A DNA stretch of 5,253 bases from an uncultured Rhizobiaceae group bacterium (GTDB lineage: Bacteria; Pseudomonadota; Alphaproteobacteria; Rhizobiales; Rhizobiaceae), in contig CALHHQ010000222.1 in assembly GCA_938030645.1 (NCBI GenBank), positions 1-5,253 of the forward strand. The letters run 5' to 3'. Made by a program: the position numbers and the translations under genes. This document shows positions 1-4,753 of the stretch, piece after piece. The notes below the pieces were generated by a model that was given only the letters and a program-made list of their open reading frames with translations, did not search any database and was not told the origin of the DNA. Position 1 is the first letter of the stretch. Every line of letters begins with the position of its first letter.

Positions 1-1
1 G

Positions 2-1645
2 TTGAAAGACACTGGAAGAGGGGCTTTTCGAATTTCTGGTGTTGGCAATCAAACGGATGGGTTCAAGACAGAATCTGCACTCACTCTAAAGTCTGGATAC
101 ATCAGCGCGGCAGGACTATTGAAACCGCAAACTGGTCAAAATGGCTTCGCTCTGAATGGAGAATTGTCAGTTACAGCAGAGGTGTCGGATCTTGACAGCG
201 TGATATTGATGTCCGGGCTTCCTGTGCCTGGATATGGAGAAGGTGCTTCCGTCAAATTTGAAACAAACCTGAAGGTTTCTGGTGACACATATGAGTTCAA
301 CGATCTGAATACTCAAGTTTCTGACGGTGCCGTCAAAGGACGATTGGTTTTGCAAATGGACCAACTGCCACGTCCCGTTGTTACCGGTGAACTGTTTGCA
401 GATAGTTTGAATGCCGAAACTATCAGACTGCTGGCGCATACCGGCGATGTTGATGAAAACGTGAAGCCAAAATCACTTTTGGCAGGGCTTGATGGTAAGA
501 TCGCGTTGAAAGCCGAAAGACTTATTGTTGCAAATCAACCTGAACTGAAAAATGCAAGCACGACCGTCAATCTGCGTGATGGAGATCTTCGCTTTGACGA
601 TGCGTCTGCCGCTTGGCTTGGTGGCCAATTGACGGGCAATTTGGGTATTGCGCAAAGCGCACGCGCCGCTTCTATGAGTGGCACTCTCAAGTTAAACGCT
701 GTCGATGTTGAAGAGATATTCAAACTGGCTGGACTTCCTCAAAAACTATCCGGAATGGTGGATGTTTCTTTCAATTTCGATGGATCGTCGCCCAAACGGG
801 ACGGGTTGTGGGACGCGCTTTCTGGTGGTGGTGAAATTCGCATCGAACAAGGGTCTATCGAAGGGGTGAACCCCAAGGCTTTCCAACCGATATTGGTGTC
901 CAGCGATGGAATTGAAGATAAGTCGCTTCCCGCTGCGGCGAGCAAGATCATTTCTGATGGTGTTTTTCGAAAGTCACTCGATTTCGGACAAGGCGAATTT
1001 GCATACACGGTTGCGGATGGAAAATTGCGCATCAATTCAATTCAAATCGCTGACCCAAATTTGAAAGTGACGGGCAAAGCCAACTATGCCTTTTCCAATC
1101 AATTGACAGAATTTGAAAGCCGGTTGAGTTATGCAACCGGGCTCGACACATTGGCTGGTGCAGAACCGGACATTTACATCACGGCCAAAGGCCCAGCGGA
1201 CAAGCTTGATGTGTCTATCGATTCGACGTTTTTTGAAACGTATCTTGGCTTGCGTTTGAGCGAACGCCGTGAGCGTGAATTTCTGGCGCAACGTGCTGAG
1301 ATATTAGAGCGTCAACGCCTGACCAGAACAGCCCGTATCTATGTTTTGCGCGCAGAAGCACAACGCGCGGCCGAGGCCGAAGAAGCGCGTCTTGAAAAAT
1401 TGAAACAGGAAGAAGAAAAACGGCGTAAAGACGATGAGATCAAACGGCTGCTTGAAAAAGAGGAACGCGCTCGACTTGAAGCCGAAGAAAAAGCGAAAAA
1501 AGCACTCGCGGAGGCTAGGCGTTTGGCTGCTCAAAAAGAGCAAATTGATGCTTTGCGCGAGCGGGCCAATCGAGCCTCGCAACGGTTGCAGTTGAATTTT
1601 GAAGACGATCCTCAGGAATTGGATGAAGTTCCGGCTGACAATTAG
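2..1645 (+). CDS. AsmA-family envelope protein, C-terminal part (5' truncated by window edge)
   Basis: Open frame from the left edge to TAG at 1643-1645, 547 codons visible. The first codon here (TTG) is simply the first complete codon and not a credible start, because the frame begins at the window edge and has no N-terminal membrane segment. Residues about 1-410 are repetitive beta-rich sequence with many alternating hydrophobic/polar stretches. Residues about 225-405 resemble the C-terminal AsmA_2-type module: DALSGGGEIRIEQGSIEGVN, then an 'ADGKLRINS' stretch and 'ITAKGPADKLDVSID'. AsmA-like proteins are anchored in the inner membrane and span the periplasm, and are linked to outer-membrane lipid homeostasis; that role is family knowledge. 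Residues about 416-530 are a long charged helix rich in E, K, R and A, very probably a coiled coil, followed by an acidic tail (EDDPQELDEVPADN). It converges on the ribbon-helix-helix gene with 7 nt between stop codons. Confident on family, not on substrate. Confidence 0.82.
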   Translation: MKDTGRGAFRISGVGNQTDGFKTESALTLKSGYISAAGLLKPQTGQNGFALNGELSVTAEVSDLDSVILMSGLPVPGYGEGASVKFETNLKVSGDTYEFNDLNTQVSDGAVKGRLVLQMDQLPRPVVTGELFADSLNAETIRLLAHTGDVDENVKPKSLLAGLDGKIALKAERLIVANQPELKNASTTVNLRDGDLRFDDASAAWLGGQLTGNLGIAQSARAASMSGTLKLNAVDVEEIFKLAGLPQKLSGMVDVSFNFDGSSPKRDGLWDALSGGGEIRIEQGSIEGVNPKAFQPILVSSDGIEDKSLPAAASKIISDGVFRKSLDFGQGEFAYTVADGKLRINSIQIADPNLKVTGKANYAFSNQLTEFESRLSYATGLDTLAGAEPDIYITAKGPADKLDVSIDSTFFETYLGLRLSERREREFLAQRAEILERQRLTRTARIYVLRAEAQRAAEAEEARLEKLKQEEEKRRKDDEIKRLLEKEERARLEAEEKAKKALAEARRLAAQKEQIDALRERANRASQRLQLNFEDDPQELDEVPADN

Positions 1646-1652
1646 AGGTGCA

Positions 1653-1877
1653 TTATTTCTCCAACGCAGCGCCTTCCTTCAACACGCGATCCAAAACATA
1701 AAGCCTTAAAGCAGATGAAAGATTCGTGCCTTCTGAGCGCTCGCGATCAATCCGCGTTACGATACGAGCGACGGAATGCTGGTCTTTCTCAGCAAAACCT
1801 TTGAGCAAATTCCAAAATGGGTCTTCAAGGGAAAACGATGTGGAATGGCCATTGATTGAGATGGAGTGTTTTCGCAT
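1653..1877 (-). CDS. Ribbon-helix-helix (RHH_4-like) small protein
   Basis: 74 aa from ATG at 1877-1875 to TAA at 1655-1653. The frame can be opened 4 codons earlier at a TTG (1889), but that TTG has no Shine-Dalgarno sequence and sits 2 nt after the sspB stop; the ATG fits the family start (MRKHSISINGHSTSFSLED) better. Residues 3-17 form the predicted beta-strand (SISINGHSTSFSLE) and residues about 19-66 two helices (PFWNLLKGFAE and LSSALRLYVLDRVLK). This layout matches the short alphaproteobacterial ribbon-helix-helix proteins often labelled aryl-sulfate sulfotransferase-like or RHH_4. The fold usually binds DNA as a dimer, but no target is visible here. It lies 14 nt downstream of sspB on the same strand, so the two are very probably co-transcribed. 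Neither start has a good ribosome binding site, which suggests translational coupling to sspB. Confidence 0.82.
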   Translation of the reverse strand: MRKHSISINGHSTSFSLEDPFWNLLKGFAEKDQHSVARIVTRIDRERSEGTNLSSALRLYVLDRVLKEGAALEK

Positions 1878-1891
1878 CTCGGATGCCAAGT

Positions 1892-2518
1892 CTATTTTTT
1901 GCGGAATGCGTCGAGAGAAACAACATCAGCGGAACCATTGTTTTCTTCGGTTTCAAGTTCTGGCGCATCTGGTTTTTCTTCGGCGACGTCAGCATCCGCT
2001 TCAGCGTCTTTCTTCTTCGCCTTAGCTTCAGGCTTCTTAGCTGCTTTCTTCTTTGCAGGCGCTGGAAGGGCACTCACGTTTTCGCCAGCATCAGTTTCCA
2101 GCATTTCTGGAGCTTCAGATGCTGCTTCGCCATCTTCGTCAACGGCTTCAAACTGCAAACCGAATTGAACGGATGGGTCAAAGAACCCGCGAATGGCTGA
2201 ATAGGGAACTAACATAGTTTCGGGAATGTTGTCGAAGGAGAGACCAATTGAAAAACCGTGGTCAGTTGTTTCCAAATCCCAGAATTGGTGCTGGACGACA
2301 ATTGTCATTTCTTCAGGGTATTTTTCTTTCATCCGGCTCGACATGCGAACGCCGTTCCAGTTGGTGTCGAATGTGACGTAGAAATGGTGCTCACCCGGTA
2401 GGCCAGTGCGCGCTACTTCTTGAAGCACTTTTTTGACCACACCCCGCAGCGCCTCTTGCGCTAAAATATCGTAGCGGATCAGATCTTCTGGTTCTGGGGC
2501 GTCTGTTTTGTCTGACAT
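1892..2518 (-). CDS. sspB: SspB, ClpXP adaptor for ssrA-tagged proteins (alphaproteobacterial type)
   Basis: 208 aa, ATG at 2518-2516 to TAG at 1894-1892. Residues about 11-125 form the SspB fold, starting IRYDILAQEALRGVVKKVLQ, followed by 'GLPGEHHFYVTFDT', 'MTIVVQHQFWDLE' and 'FDNIPETMLVPYSAIRGFFDPSVQFGLQFE'. In the family this domain binds the N-terminal part of the ssrA tag. Residues about 126-195 are a disordered linker of A, K, E, D and P with two lysine-rich patches (AKKKAAKKPEAKAKKK). The last residues, VVSLDAFRKK, look like the short C-terminal motif that docks on the ClpX N-domain; E. coli SspB ends in a comparable hydrophobic/basic motif. Its role would be to tether tagged products of rescued ribosomes to ClpXP. 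It lies directly downstream of the tmRNA gene on the same strand, but the tmRNA terminator and a putative separate promoter suggest its own transcript. The ribosome binding site is weak. Confidence 0.93.
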   Translation of the reverse strand: MSDKTDAPEPEDLIRYDILAQEALRGVVKKVLQEVARTGLPGEHHFYVTFDTNWNGVRMSSRMKEKYPEEMTIVVQHQFWDLETTDHGFSIGLSFDNIPETMLVPYSAIRGFFDPSVQFGLQFEAVDEDGEAASEAPEMLETDAGENVSALPAPAKKKAAKKPEAKAKKKDAEADADVAEEKPDAPELETEENNGSADVVSLDAFRKK

Positions 2519-2550
2519 AATGCTCGGATGATCAGGTGATTTGTTTCTTT

Positions 2551-2578
2551 ACTATAAGCATGAACTGGGTGGTGTGCA
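2551..2578 (-). promoter_or_regulatory. Putative sspB promoter
   Basis: On the minus strand TGCACA (2578-2573) and TATAGT (2556-2551) are separated by 16 nt, a 4/6 and 5/6 match to sigma70 boxes. A start near 2544 would give a leader of about 25 nt before the sspB ATG. The -35 lies inside an inverted repeat (2568-2583). This is sequence matching only; the -10 is convincing and the -35 less so. Confidence 0.4.
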
Positions 2579-2583
2579 CCACC
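2568..2583. repeat. Inverted repeat over the sspB -35 region
   Basis: GGTGGTG (2568-2574) and CACCACC (2577-2583) are perfect inverted copies around a TG centre. As RNA it would form about 6 bp with a tetraloop, but no T-run follows on either strand, so it does not look like an intrinsic terminator. Its position over the putative -35 box makes it a candidate operator. Confidence 0.5.
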
Positions 2584-2608
2584 GCGCCAAAAATAACCCA
2601 AGAAAATG

Positions 2609-2650
2609 CAAAAATAAGAAAAGTGAAGGCTTCTGTTGCCAGGTGCCTTC
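2609..2650 (-). terminator. Probable intrinsic terminator / 3' hairpin of tmRNA
   Basis: On the minus strand GAAGGC (2650-2645) and GCCTTC (2630-2625) form a 6-bp stem followed by a T-rich tail, ACTTTTCTTATTTTTG (2624-2609). The tail is interrupted, so strength is uncertain. The 5' arm also overlaps GGCAC, which can pair with GTGCC (2704-2700), so this hairpin may compete with or be part of the last tmRNA pseudoknot. Confidence 0.6.
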
Positions 2651-2706
2651 GGACCCCGCCTAGAAGTGTGAACCTCTAGGAGTTAAATTGAAGTACTTGG
2701 CACTGC

Positions 2707-2748
2707 TTACGCAGCGACGCGTGCTTCCACATAGTTGTTATCATTTGC
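2707..2748 (-). other. tmRNA tag reading frame, encodes ANDNNYVEARVAA
   Basis: Resume codon GCA at 2748-2746, stop TAA at 2709-2707, 13 encoded residues: ANDNNYVEARVAA. With the alanine carried by tmRNA the tag would be A-ANDNNYVEARVAA. The N-terminal AANDN part is what SspB recognises in studied systems, and the C-terminal VAA is the ClpX-type degron, like LAA in E. coli and AVAA in Caulobacter. The resume codon is preceded by TAGTAGTT, as in other tmRNAs. Confidence 0.95.
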
Positions 2749-2833
2749 AACTACTATAATGGCCCGATATCGGTGGGTACCATGCCGAGTGAAAACGCAG
2801 TCTTTACACCCTCGTCGATCCTATTTCGCCCCC

Positions 2834-2867
2834 GCCAAGACGCTTCAAAATAGCGTATCAAGCAGCT
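2834..2867 (-). other. Intervening segment between tmRNA pieces (removed on maturation)
   Basis: 34 nt between the encoded CCA of the acceptor piece and the 5' G of the coding piece. In permuted tmRNAs this segment is excised, giving a free CCA end and a free 5' end. It contains GACGCTTCAAAATAGCGT on the plus strand (ACGCTAT...GAAGCGT on the minus strand), which can form a short hairpin (ACGC/GCGT) presenting both ends for processing. Boundaries come from the acceptor-stem pairing. Confidence 0.8.
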
Positions 2868-2949
2868 TGGTGGAGGCGCCGGGTACCGCCCCCGGGTCCG
2901 AATGGCTTATTACAAAGGTCATTTATCACCATATCCGGATTGCTCCGGC
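2868..2949 (-). ncRNA. ssrA: tmRNA acceptor piece
   Basis: About 82 nt. It begins near the predicted transcription start and opens with a hairpin CCGGA-GCAA-TCCGG (2948-2935), a GNRA-type tetraloop. The stretch ATTCGGAC before the T-stem matches the TTTCGGAC found at the same place in E. coli tmRNA. The 7-nt T-loop (GGCGGTA, 2890-2884) does not match the usual TTCRANY loop. The piece ends in CCA, so no added CCA is needed. The 5' end is inferred from the promoter. Confidence 0.85.
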
Positions 2950-2955
2950 ACTCCC

Positions 2956-2984
2956 TATATAGGGTTGGCAATCGACAATGAAAA
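2956..2984 (-). promoter_or_regulatory. ssrA promoter (sigma70-like)
   Basis: On the minus strand TTTTCA (2984-2979) and TATATA (2961-2956) are separated by exactly 17 nt. Both match the consensus at 4 of 6 positions. The -10 sits in the palindrome CCCTATATAGGG and is followed by a GC-rich stretch (GGGAGTGCCGG), typical of stable-RNA promoters. Predicted start near 2949, just before the first acceptor-piece hairpin. Confidence 0.6.
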
Positions 2985-3014
2985 GGCCAGACTGACCGCG
3001 GGGAAAAATGAGGC

Positions 3015-3071
3015 GTTTGCCAAATTGTGCCCGTAAACGCTCAAACGTGGGGATTTGTACGTTTGGCAAAC
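3015..3071 (+). repeat. Overlapping inverted repeats in the leader of the first DUF2853 gene
   Basis: GTTTGCCAAA (3015-3024) and TTTGGCAAAC (3062-3071) are perfect 10-bp inverted copies. Inside them CAAACGT (3042-3048) and ACGTTTG (3059-3065) form a second stem, and GCGTTT (3013-3018) can pair with AAACGC (3035-3040). The stems share bases, so they cannot all form at once. They lie 48-106 nt before the start codon. Could be an operator or an RNA switch; function not established. Confidence 0.55.
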
Positions 3072-3104
3072 TGAAAATGGCTCAACAGATCGAGCTAAAA
3101 AATT

Positions 3105-3109
3105 GGGAG
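3105..3109 (+). promoter_or_regulatory. Ribosome binding site that fixes the DUF2853 start
   Basis: GGGAG ends 9 nt before ATG 3119. It decides for this ATG over the in-frame upstream ATGs at 3008 and 3077, which would add residues not seen in the family. Confidence 0.7.
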
Positions 3110-3118
3110 ACTTATTCA

Positions 3119-3430
3119 ATGAGTGAATATCTTGATGACGTAAAACGTTATGATTCTGGCGCTGATGCAGGTGTTGTGGAGAAAATCGTAAAGCATTTGG
3201 GCATTGCTCTGCGGGGCAAAGATTCATCACTTGTTTCATGTTCAGATACTTCAGAATTGGACCGTGTTCGCGAAAAGTGGAGCATGAAAAAGCTTGGCGA
3301 ATCTGATGCATCAACCTGCGATGATGTCATCGGAAAAGTTTGTGAAGCCATGAAAGGTGATCGCAACAAAAGCCGCGTGACGTTCTATTATCTCGTGGCC
3401 AAACACCACGGAAAACTTGGCGACCTGTAA
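3119..3430 (+). CDS. DUF2853 family protein (paralogue A)
   Basis: 103 aa, ATG 3119 to TAA 3428-3430. The start follows a clear GGGAG site and gives MSEYLDDVKRY, the usual beginning of this small cytosolic family. The open frame continues upstream to 3008, but that part is the repeat-rich leader and has no family resemblance. Conserved stretches are IVKHLGIALRGKDSSLVSCSDTSELDRVR (residues 23-51, given in two parts: IVKHLGIALRGKD and SSLVSCSDTSELDRVR), MKKLG (56-60) and the C-terminal DRNKSRVTFYYLVAKHHGKL (81-100). Predicted mostly helical, no signal peptide or membrane segment. I know of no assigned biochemical role for DUF2853. A diverged paralogue lies at 4174-4515 on the other strand, with the YHS gene between. 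It has its own strong terminator, so it is a single-gene transcript. No convincing sigma70 promoter was found. Confidence 0.88.
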   Translation: MSEYLDDVKRYDSGADAGVVEKIVKHLGIALRGKDSSLVSCSDTSELDRVREKWSMKKLGESDASTCDDVIGKVCEAMKGDRNKSRVTFYYLVAKHHGKLGDL

Positions 3431-3451
3431 GTCTGCCAATCGAATTTTCCG

Positions 3452-3480
3452 AAAGGCGGTACGTTGTGCCGCCTTTTTTT
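3452..3480 (+). terminator. Intrinsic terminator of the DUF2853 A gene
   Basis: AAAGGCGGTAC (3452-3462) pairs with GTGCCGCCTTT (3466-3476) over 11 bp with one G-U, around a GTT loop, and runs into seven Ts (3474-3480). It starts 21 nt after the stop codon. A textbook Rho-independent terminator on the plus strand. Confidence 0.93.
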
Positions 3481-3483
3481 GTT

Positions 3484-3502
3484 TGCACATCATCTATGTG
3501 CA
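3484..3502. repeat. Palindrome TGCACAT-5-ATGTGCA upstream of the YHS gene
   Basis: Perfect 7-bp inverted repeat (3484-3490 and 3496-3502). A weaker copy, CACA-4-TGTG within TGCACA...TGTG (3516-3529), lies about 30 bp further on, centre to centre. Possible operator for the YHS gene; no T-run follows, so not a terminator. Confidence 0.45.
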
Positions 3503-3597
3503 GATGGCATTTGACTGCACAAGAATGTGAATTTGGTTGAGTGGATTTGCCCAAATGCTCCATTAGTATTGAAGTTTGAGCAGTTCCATAGAAGTTC

Positions 3598-3602
3598 GAG
3601 GA
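3598..3602 (+). promoter_or_regulatory. Ribosome binding site of the YHS gene
   Basis: GAGGA, 7 nt before ATG 3610; this supports the chosen start, which also gives a complete twin-arginine signal. Confidence 0.75.
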
Positions 3603-3609
3603 CAAGACG

Positions 3610-4089
3610 ATGAACAGACGCATATTTCTTTCAGGCGCTGCCACAGCAGTTGTTGCCGGCGCTGCGGGTCTCTATTTCTGGCAAACGCGCGAGACTTTGG
3701 CCGCTGGTCCAGTGTTCACAGGCAACACACCTGGCATCGCGATCAATGGATACGACACCGTGGCCTACATCACGGAAGGCAAGCCAGTTGAAGGTAGCGA
3801 GAACTTCAAACACTCATGGAAAGGCGTTGAATGGCGTTTTGTTTCCGCCGAAAATCAAGCTTTGTTTGTGGCTAACCCTGATCAATATGCCCCACAGTAT
3901 GGTGGTTTTTGTGCTTATGCTGTCGCCAATGGCTCAACAGCCAAAACAGAGCCTGATGCATTCACCGTCGTCGATAACAAGCTCTATTTGAACTACGACA
4001 AGAACATTCAAAGTCGCTGGGAACGCGACAAAGTTCAATATATCAAAGACGCTGACAAAAACTGGGTCACACTGAGCAAAAGCGAATAG
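3610..4089 (+). CDS. YHS-domain protein with Tat-like signal peptide
   Basis: 159 aa, ATG 3610 to TAG 4087-4089. Residues 1-32 form an export signal: NRRIFL at 2-7 fits the twin-arginine pattern, then a hydrophobic core SGAATAVVAGAAGLYFW (8-24) and likely cleavage after LAA (30-32). The mature part has the YHS domain at about residues 40-110: AINGYDTVAYITEGKPVEG (44-62), WRFVSAENQALFVANPDQYAP (75-95, here split as WRFVSAENQALF and VANPDQYAP) and YGGFCAYAVANG (97-108). Cys101 is the only cysteine; in part of this family the same position is selenocysteine, hence the usual name YHS domain-containing (seleno)protein. YHS domains are associated with metal binding or handling; the exact role of this periplasmic subgroup is not known to me. 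It stands alone between terminators and between two DUF2853 paralogues. Tat rather than Sec export is inferred from the RR motif. Confidence 0.9.
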   Translation: MNRRIFLSGAATAVVAGAAGLYFWQTRETLAAGPVFTGNTPGIAINGYDTVAYITEGKPVEGSENFKHSWKGVEWRFVSAENQALFVANPDQYAPQYGGFCAYAVANGSTAKTEPDAFTVVDNKLYLNYDKNIQSRWERDKVQYIKDADKNWVTLSKSE

Positions 4090-4101
4090 TCTTTACGAAA
4101 T

Positions 4102-4138
4102 AAAAAACGCCATGCCGAAGATCATTTCAGCATGGCGT
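4102..4138 (-). terminator. Intrinsic terminator of the DUF2853 B gene
   Basis: On the minus strand ACGCCATGC (4138-4130) pairs with GCATGGCGT (4115-4107) over 9 perfect bp and is followed by a run of Ts (4106-4102). The stem can extend with GAA/TTC inside the loop. On the plus strand only TAAAATTTGG follows, so it serves mainly the minus-strand gene, though the stem also lies 17 nt after the YHS stop and could end that transcript weakly. Confidence 0.88.
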
Positions 4139-4160
4139 AAAATTTGGTCTACTTTATTGC

Positions 4161-4174
4161 AGCGCTAAAGCGCT
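4161..4174. repeat. Short palindromic pair AGCGCT-AA-AGCGCT
   Basis: Two copies of the palindrome AGCGCT with AA between, touching the stop codon of DUF2853 B. It can form a 6-bp inverted repeat with a loop too tight for a stable RNA hairpin. No function evident. Confidence 0.4.
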
Positions 4175-4515
4175 TAGCCGTAAACGCTTTCTTTGCCGAA
4201 GTGTTTGGTCAGCATGTAATAGACAACTGCGCGGTATTTGCTGCGCTCAGACTTGCCATAAGTTGTGATCACAGCATCAATCGCTTCATCAAGCTTTGGT
4301 CCGTCACCCAAACCGAGTTTCTTGATCAGGAAGTTGTTTTTCACTGTGTCGAGTTCTGATTGGTCAGAACCTGATACTGTTGATGCATCTGCATTGTAGA
4401 TAGATGGGCCGCAACCAATGGTCACTTTTGTCAACAAATCCATGTCAGGTGACATGCCGCATTTGTTTTTCAAATCATCTGCATATTTAGCGATAAGATC
4501 ATCACGTTTACTCAT
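4174..4515 (-). CDS. DUF2853 family protein (paralogue B)
   Basis: 113 aa, ATG 4515-4513 to TAA 4176-4174. Shared with paralogue A: VSGSDQSELDTVKNNFLIKKLG (residues 47-68, compare VSCSDTSELDRVREKWSMKKLG, described by the SD.SEL..V and KKLG anchors) and the C-terminal YRAVVYYMLTKHFGK (94-108). It differs by a longer N-terminal half with two cysteines (C19 in NKCGM, C35 in IGCGP) where A has none, and by a shorter tail. Cytosolic, mainly helical, no signal peptide. Function unknown. A purine-rich stretch AGAAAGAAG ends about 5 nt before ATG as a weak ribosome binding site. A CATAAT -10-like box (4554-4549) lies 34 nt upstream with no good -35. It ends in its own terminator, so it is monocistronic. 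Confident of family from the conserved anchors, less so of the exact degree of relatedness to A. Confidence 0.87.
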   Translation of the reverse strand: MSKRDDLIAKYADDLKNKCGMSPDMDLLTKVTIGCGPSIYNADASTVSGSDQSELDTVKNNFLIKKLGLGDGPKLDEAIDAVITTYGKSERSKYRAVVYYMLTKHFGKESVYG

Positions 4516-4753
4516 GGGGCTTCTTTCTTTCGTCTTCGCGCTCTTGGCATTATGCTTGGCGCTTGTGTGGGATTCCGCAGGCGCAATTTACCTAACGGAA
4601 GATTGCGTTTGATTCTTACGACTTTCTTTGCCCTGCGTCCATCGTGTCCTGTGGAAGAAATAGCCATTCTTGCGCGACTTTCGTCAGGGTGCTTTATCAA
4701 AGGAAGGACAGACAATCTGATTCATTGTCGCTTTGATGTGGTTTGGGCCTTTC
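4516..4753. other. Intergenic region between divergent DUF2853 B and thyA
   Basis: 238 nt holding both 5' regions. Toward the left it has the CATAAT box and weak ribosome binding site of DUF2853 B. Toward the right it has a nested inverted repeat at 4696-4737 before thyA. Open frames crossing it on both strands lack credible starts and family resemblance. No clear thyA promoter was found. Confidence 0.6.
4696..4737 (+). repeat. Nested stem-loop just upstream of thyA
   Basis: Outer arms ATCAAAG (4696-4702) and CTTTGAT (4731-4737), inner arms GACAAT (4711-4716) and ATTGTC (4724-4729), all perfect. Between the 5' arms the 8-nt bulge GAAGGACA carries a Shine-Dalgarno-like GAAGGA. The structure ends 16 nt before the thyA ATG. 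Possible translational control element. Confidence 0.5.

Larger units (their letters stand above)
2610..2949 (-). ncRNA. ssrA: tmRNA, circularly permuted two-piece form
   Basis: Rescues stalled ribosomes by acting as both tRNA-Ala mimic and mRNA for a degradation tag. On the minus strand the gene order is permuted: the acceptor piece comes first (about 2949 to 2868) and ends in an encoded CCA (2870-2868) after discriminator A (2871). A 34-nt spacer (2867-2834) follows, then the coding piece starting GGGGGCG at 2833. GGGGGCG (2833-2827) pairs over 7 bp with CGCCTCC (2878-2872), with a G-U at the third pair, the alanine identity element. A T-stem CCGGG/CCCGG (2895-2891 with 2883-2879) abuts the acceptor stem exactly as in tRNA. 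GGATCGACG after the 5' end resembles the conserved tmRNA GGATTCGACG. The tag frame begins at GCA 2748 after TAGTAGTT. Downstream stems 2659-2680 and 2625-2650 would belong to the pseudoknot region. Mature outer ends are estimates. Two-piece tmRNAs of this order are typical of alphaproteobacteria. Confidence 0.95.

Noticed and set aside
1726..2200. Several plus-strand open frames opposite sspB and the RHH gene
   Set aside because: They are shadows of the repetitive A/K/E-rich SspB tail, giving S/F/A-rich nonsense such as runs of F, with no start signals.
2868..2880. Possible integration site for a mobile element at the tmRNA 3' end
   Set aside because: tmRNA ends are common integration sites, but the permuted CCA end is internal here and no integrase, direct repeat or foreign gene is present.
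2735..2962. 75-aa open frame on the plus strand
   Set aside because: It lies antisense over the tmRNA acceptor and coding pieces; the RNA structure explains the sequence, and the frame has no ribosome binding site or family resemblance.
2955..3314. Minus-strand 119-aa frame
   Set aside because: Antisense to DUF2853 A and to the ssrA promoter; no start signal and no recognisable domain.
3511..3569. Sigma70 promoter for the YHS gene (TTGACT or TTGAGT as -35)
   Set aside because: No -10 better than 3/6 at a proper spacing was found, so no promoter is called.
3598..4089. YHS gene as a selenoprotein
   Set aside because: The key position is an ordinary TGT cysteine codon (Cys101), and there is no in-frame TGA.
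4512..4715. Minus-strand 67-aa basic frame whose TGA overlaps the ATG of DUF2853 B (ATGA)
   Set aside because: The overlap would suit translational coupling, but the start is TTG with no Shine-Dalgarno, the protein is unrecognised, and it would run through the CATAAT box and the thyA leader. Kept out unless found conserved.
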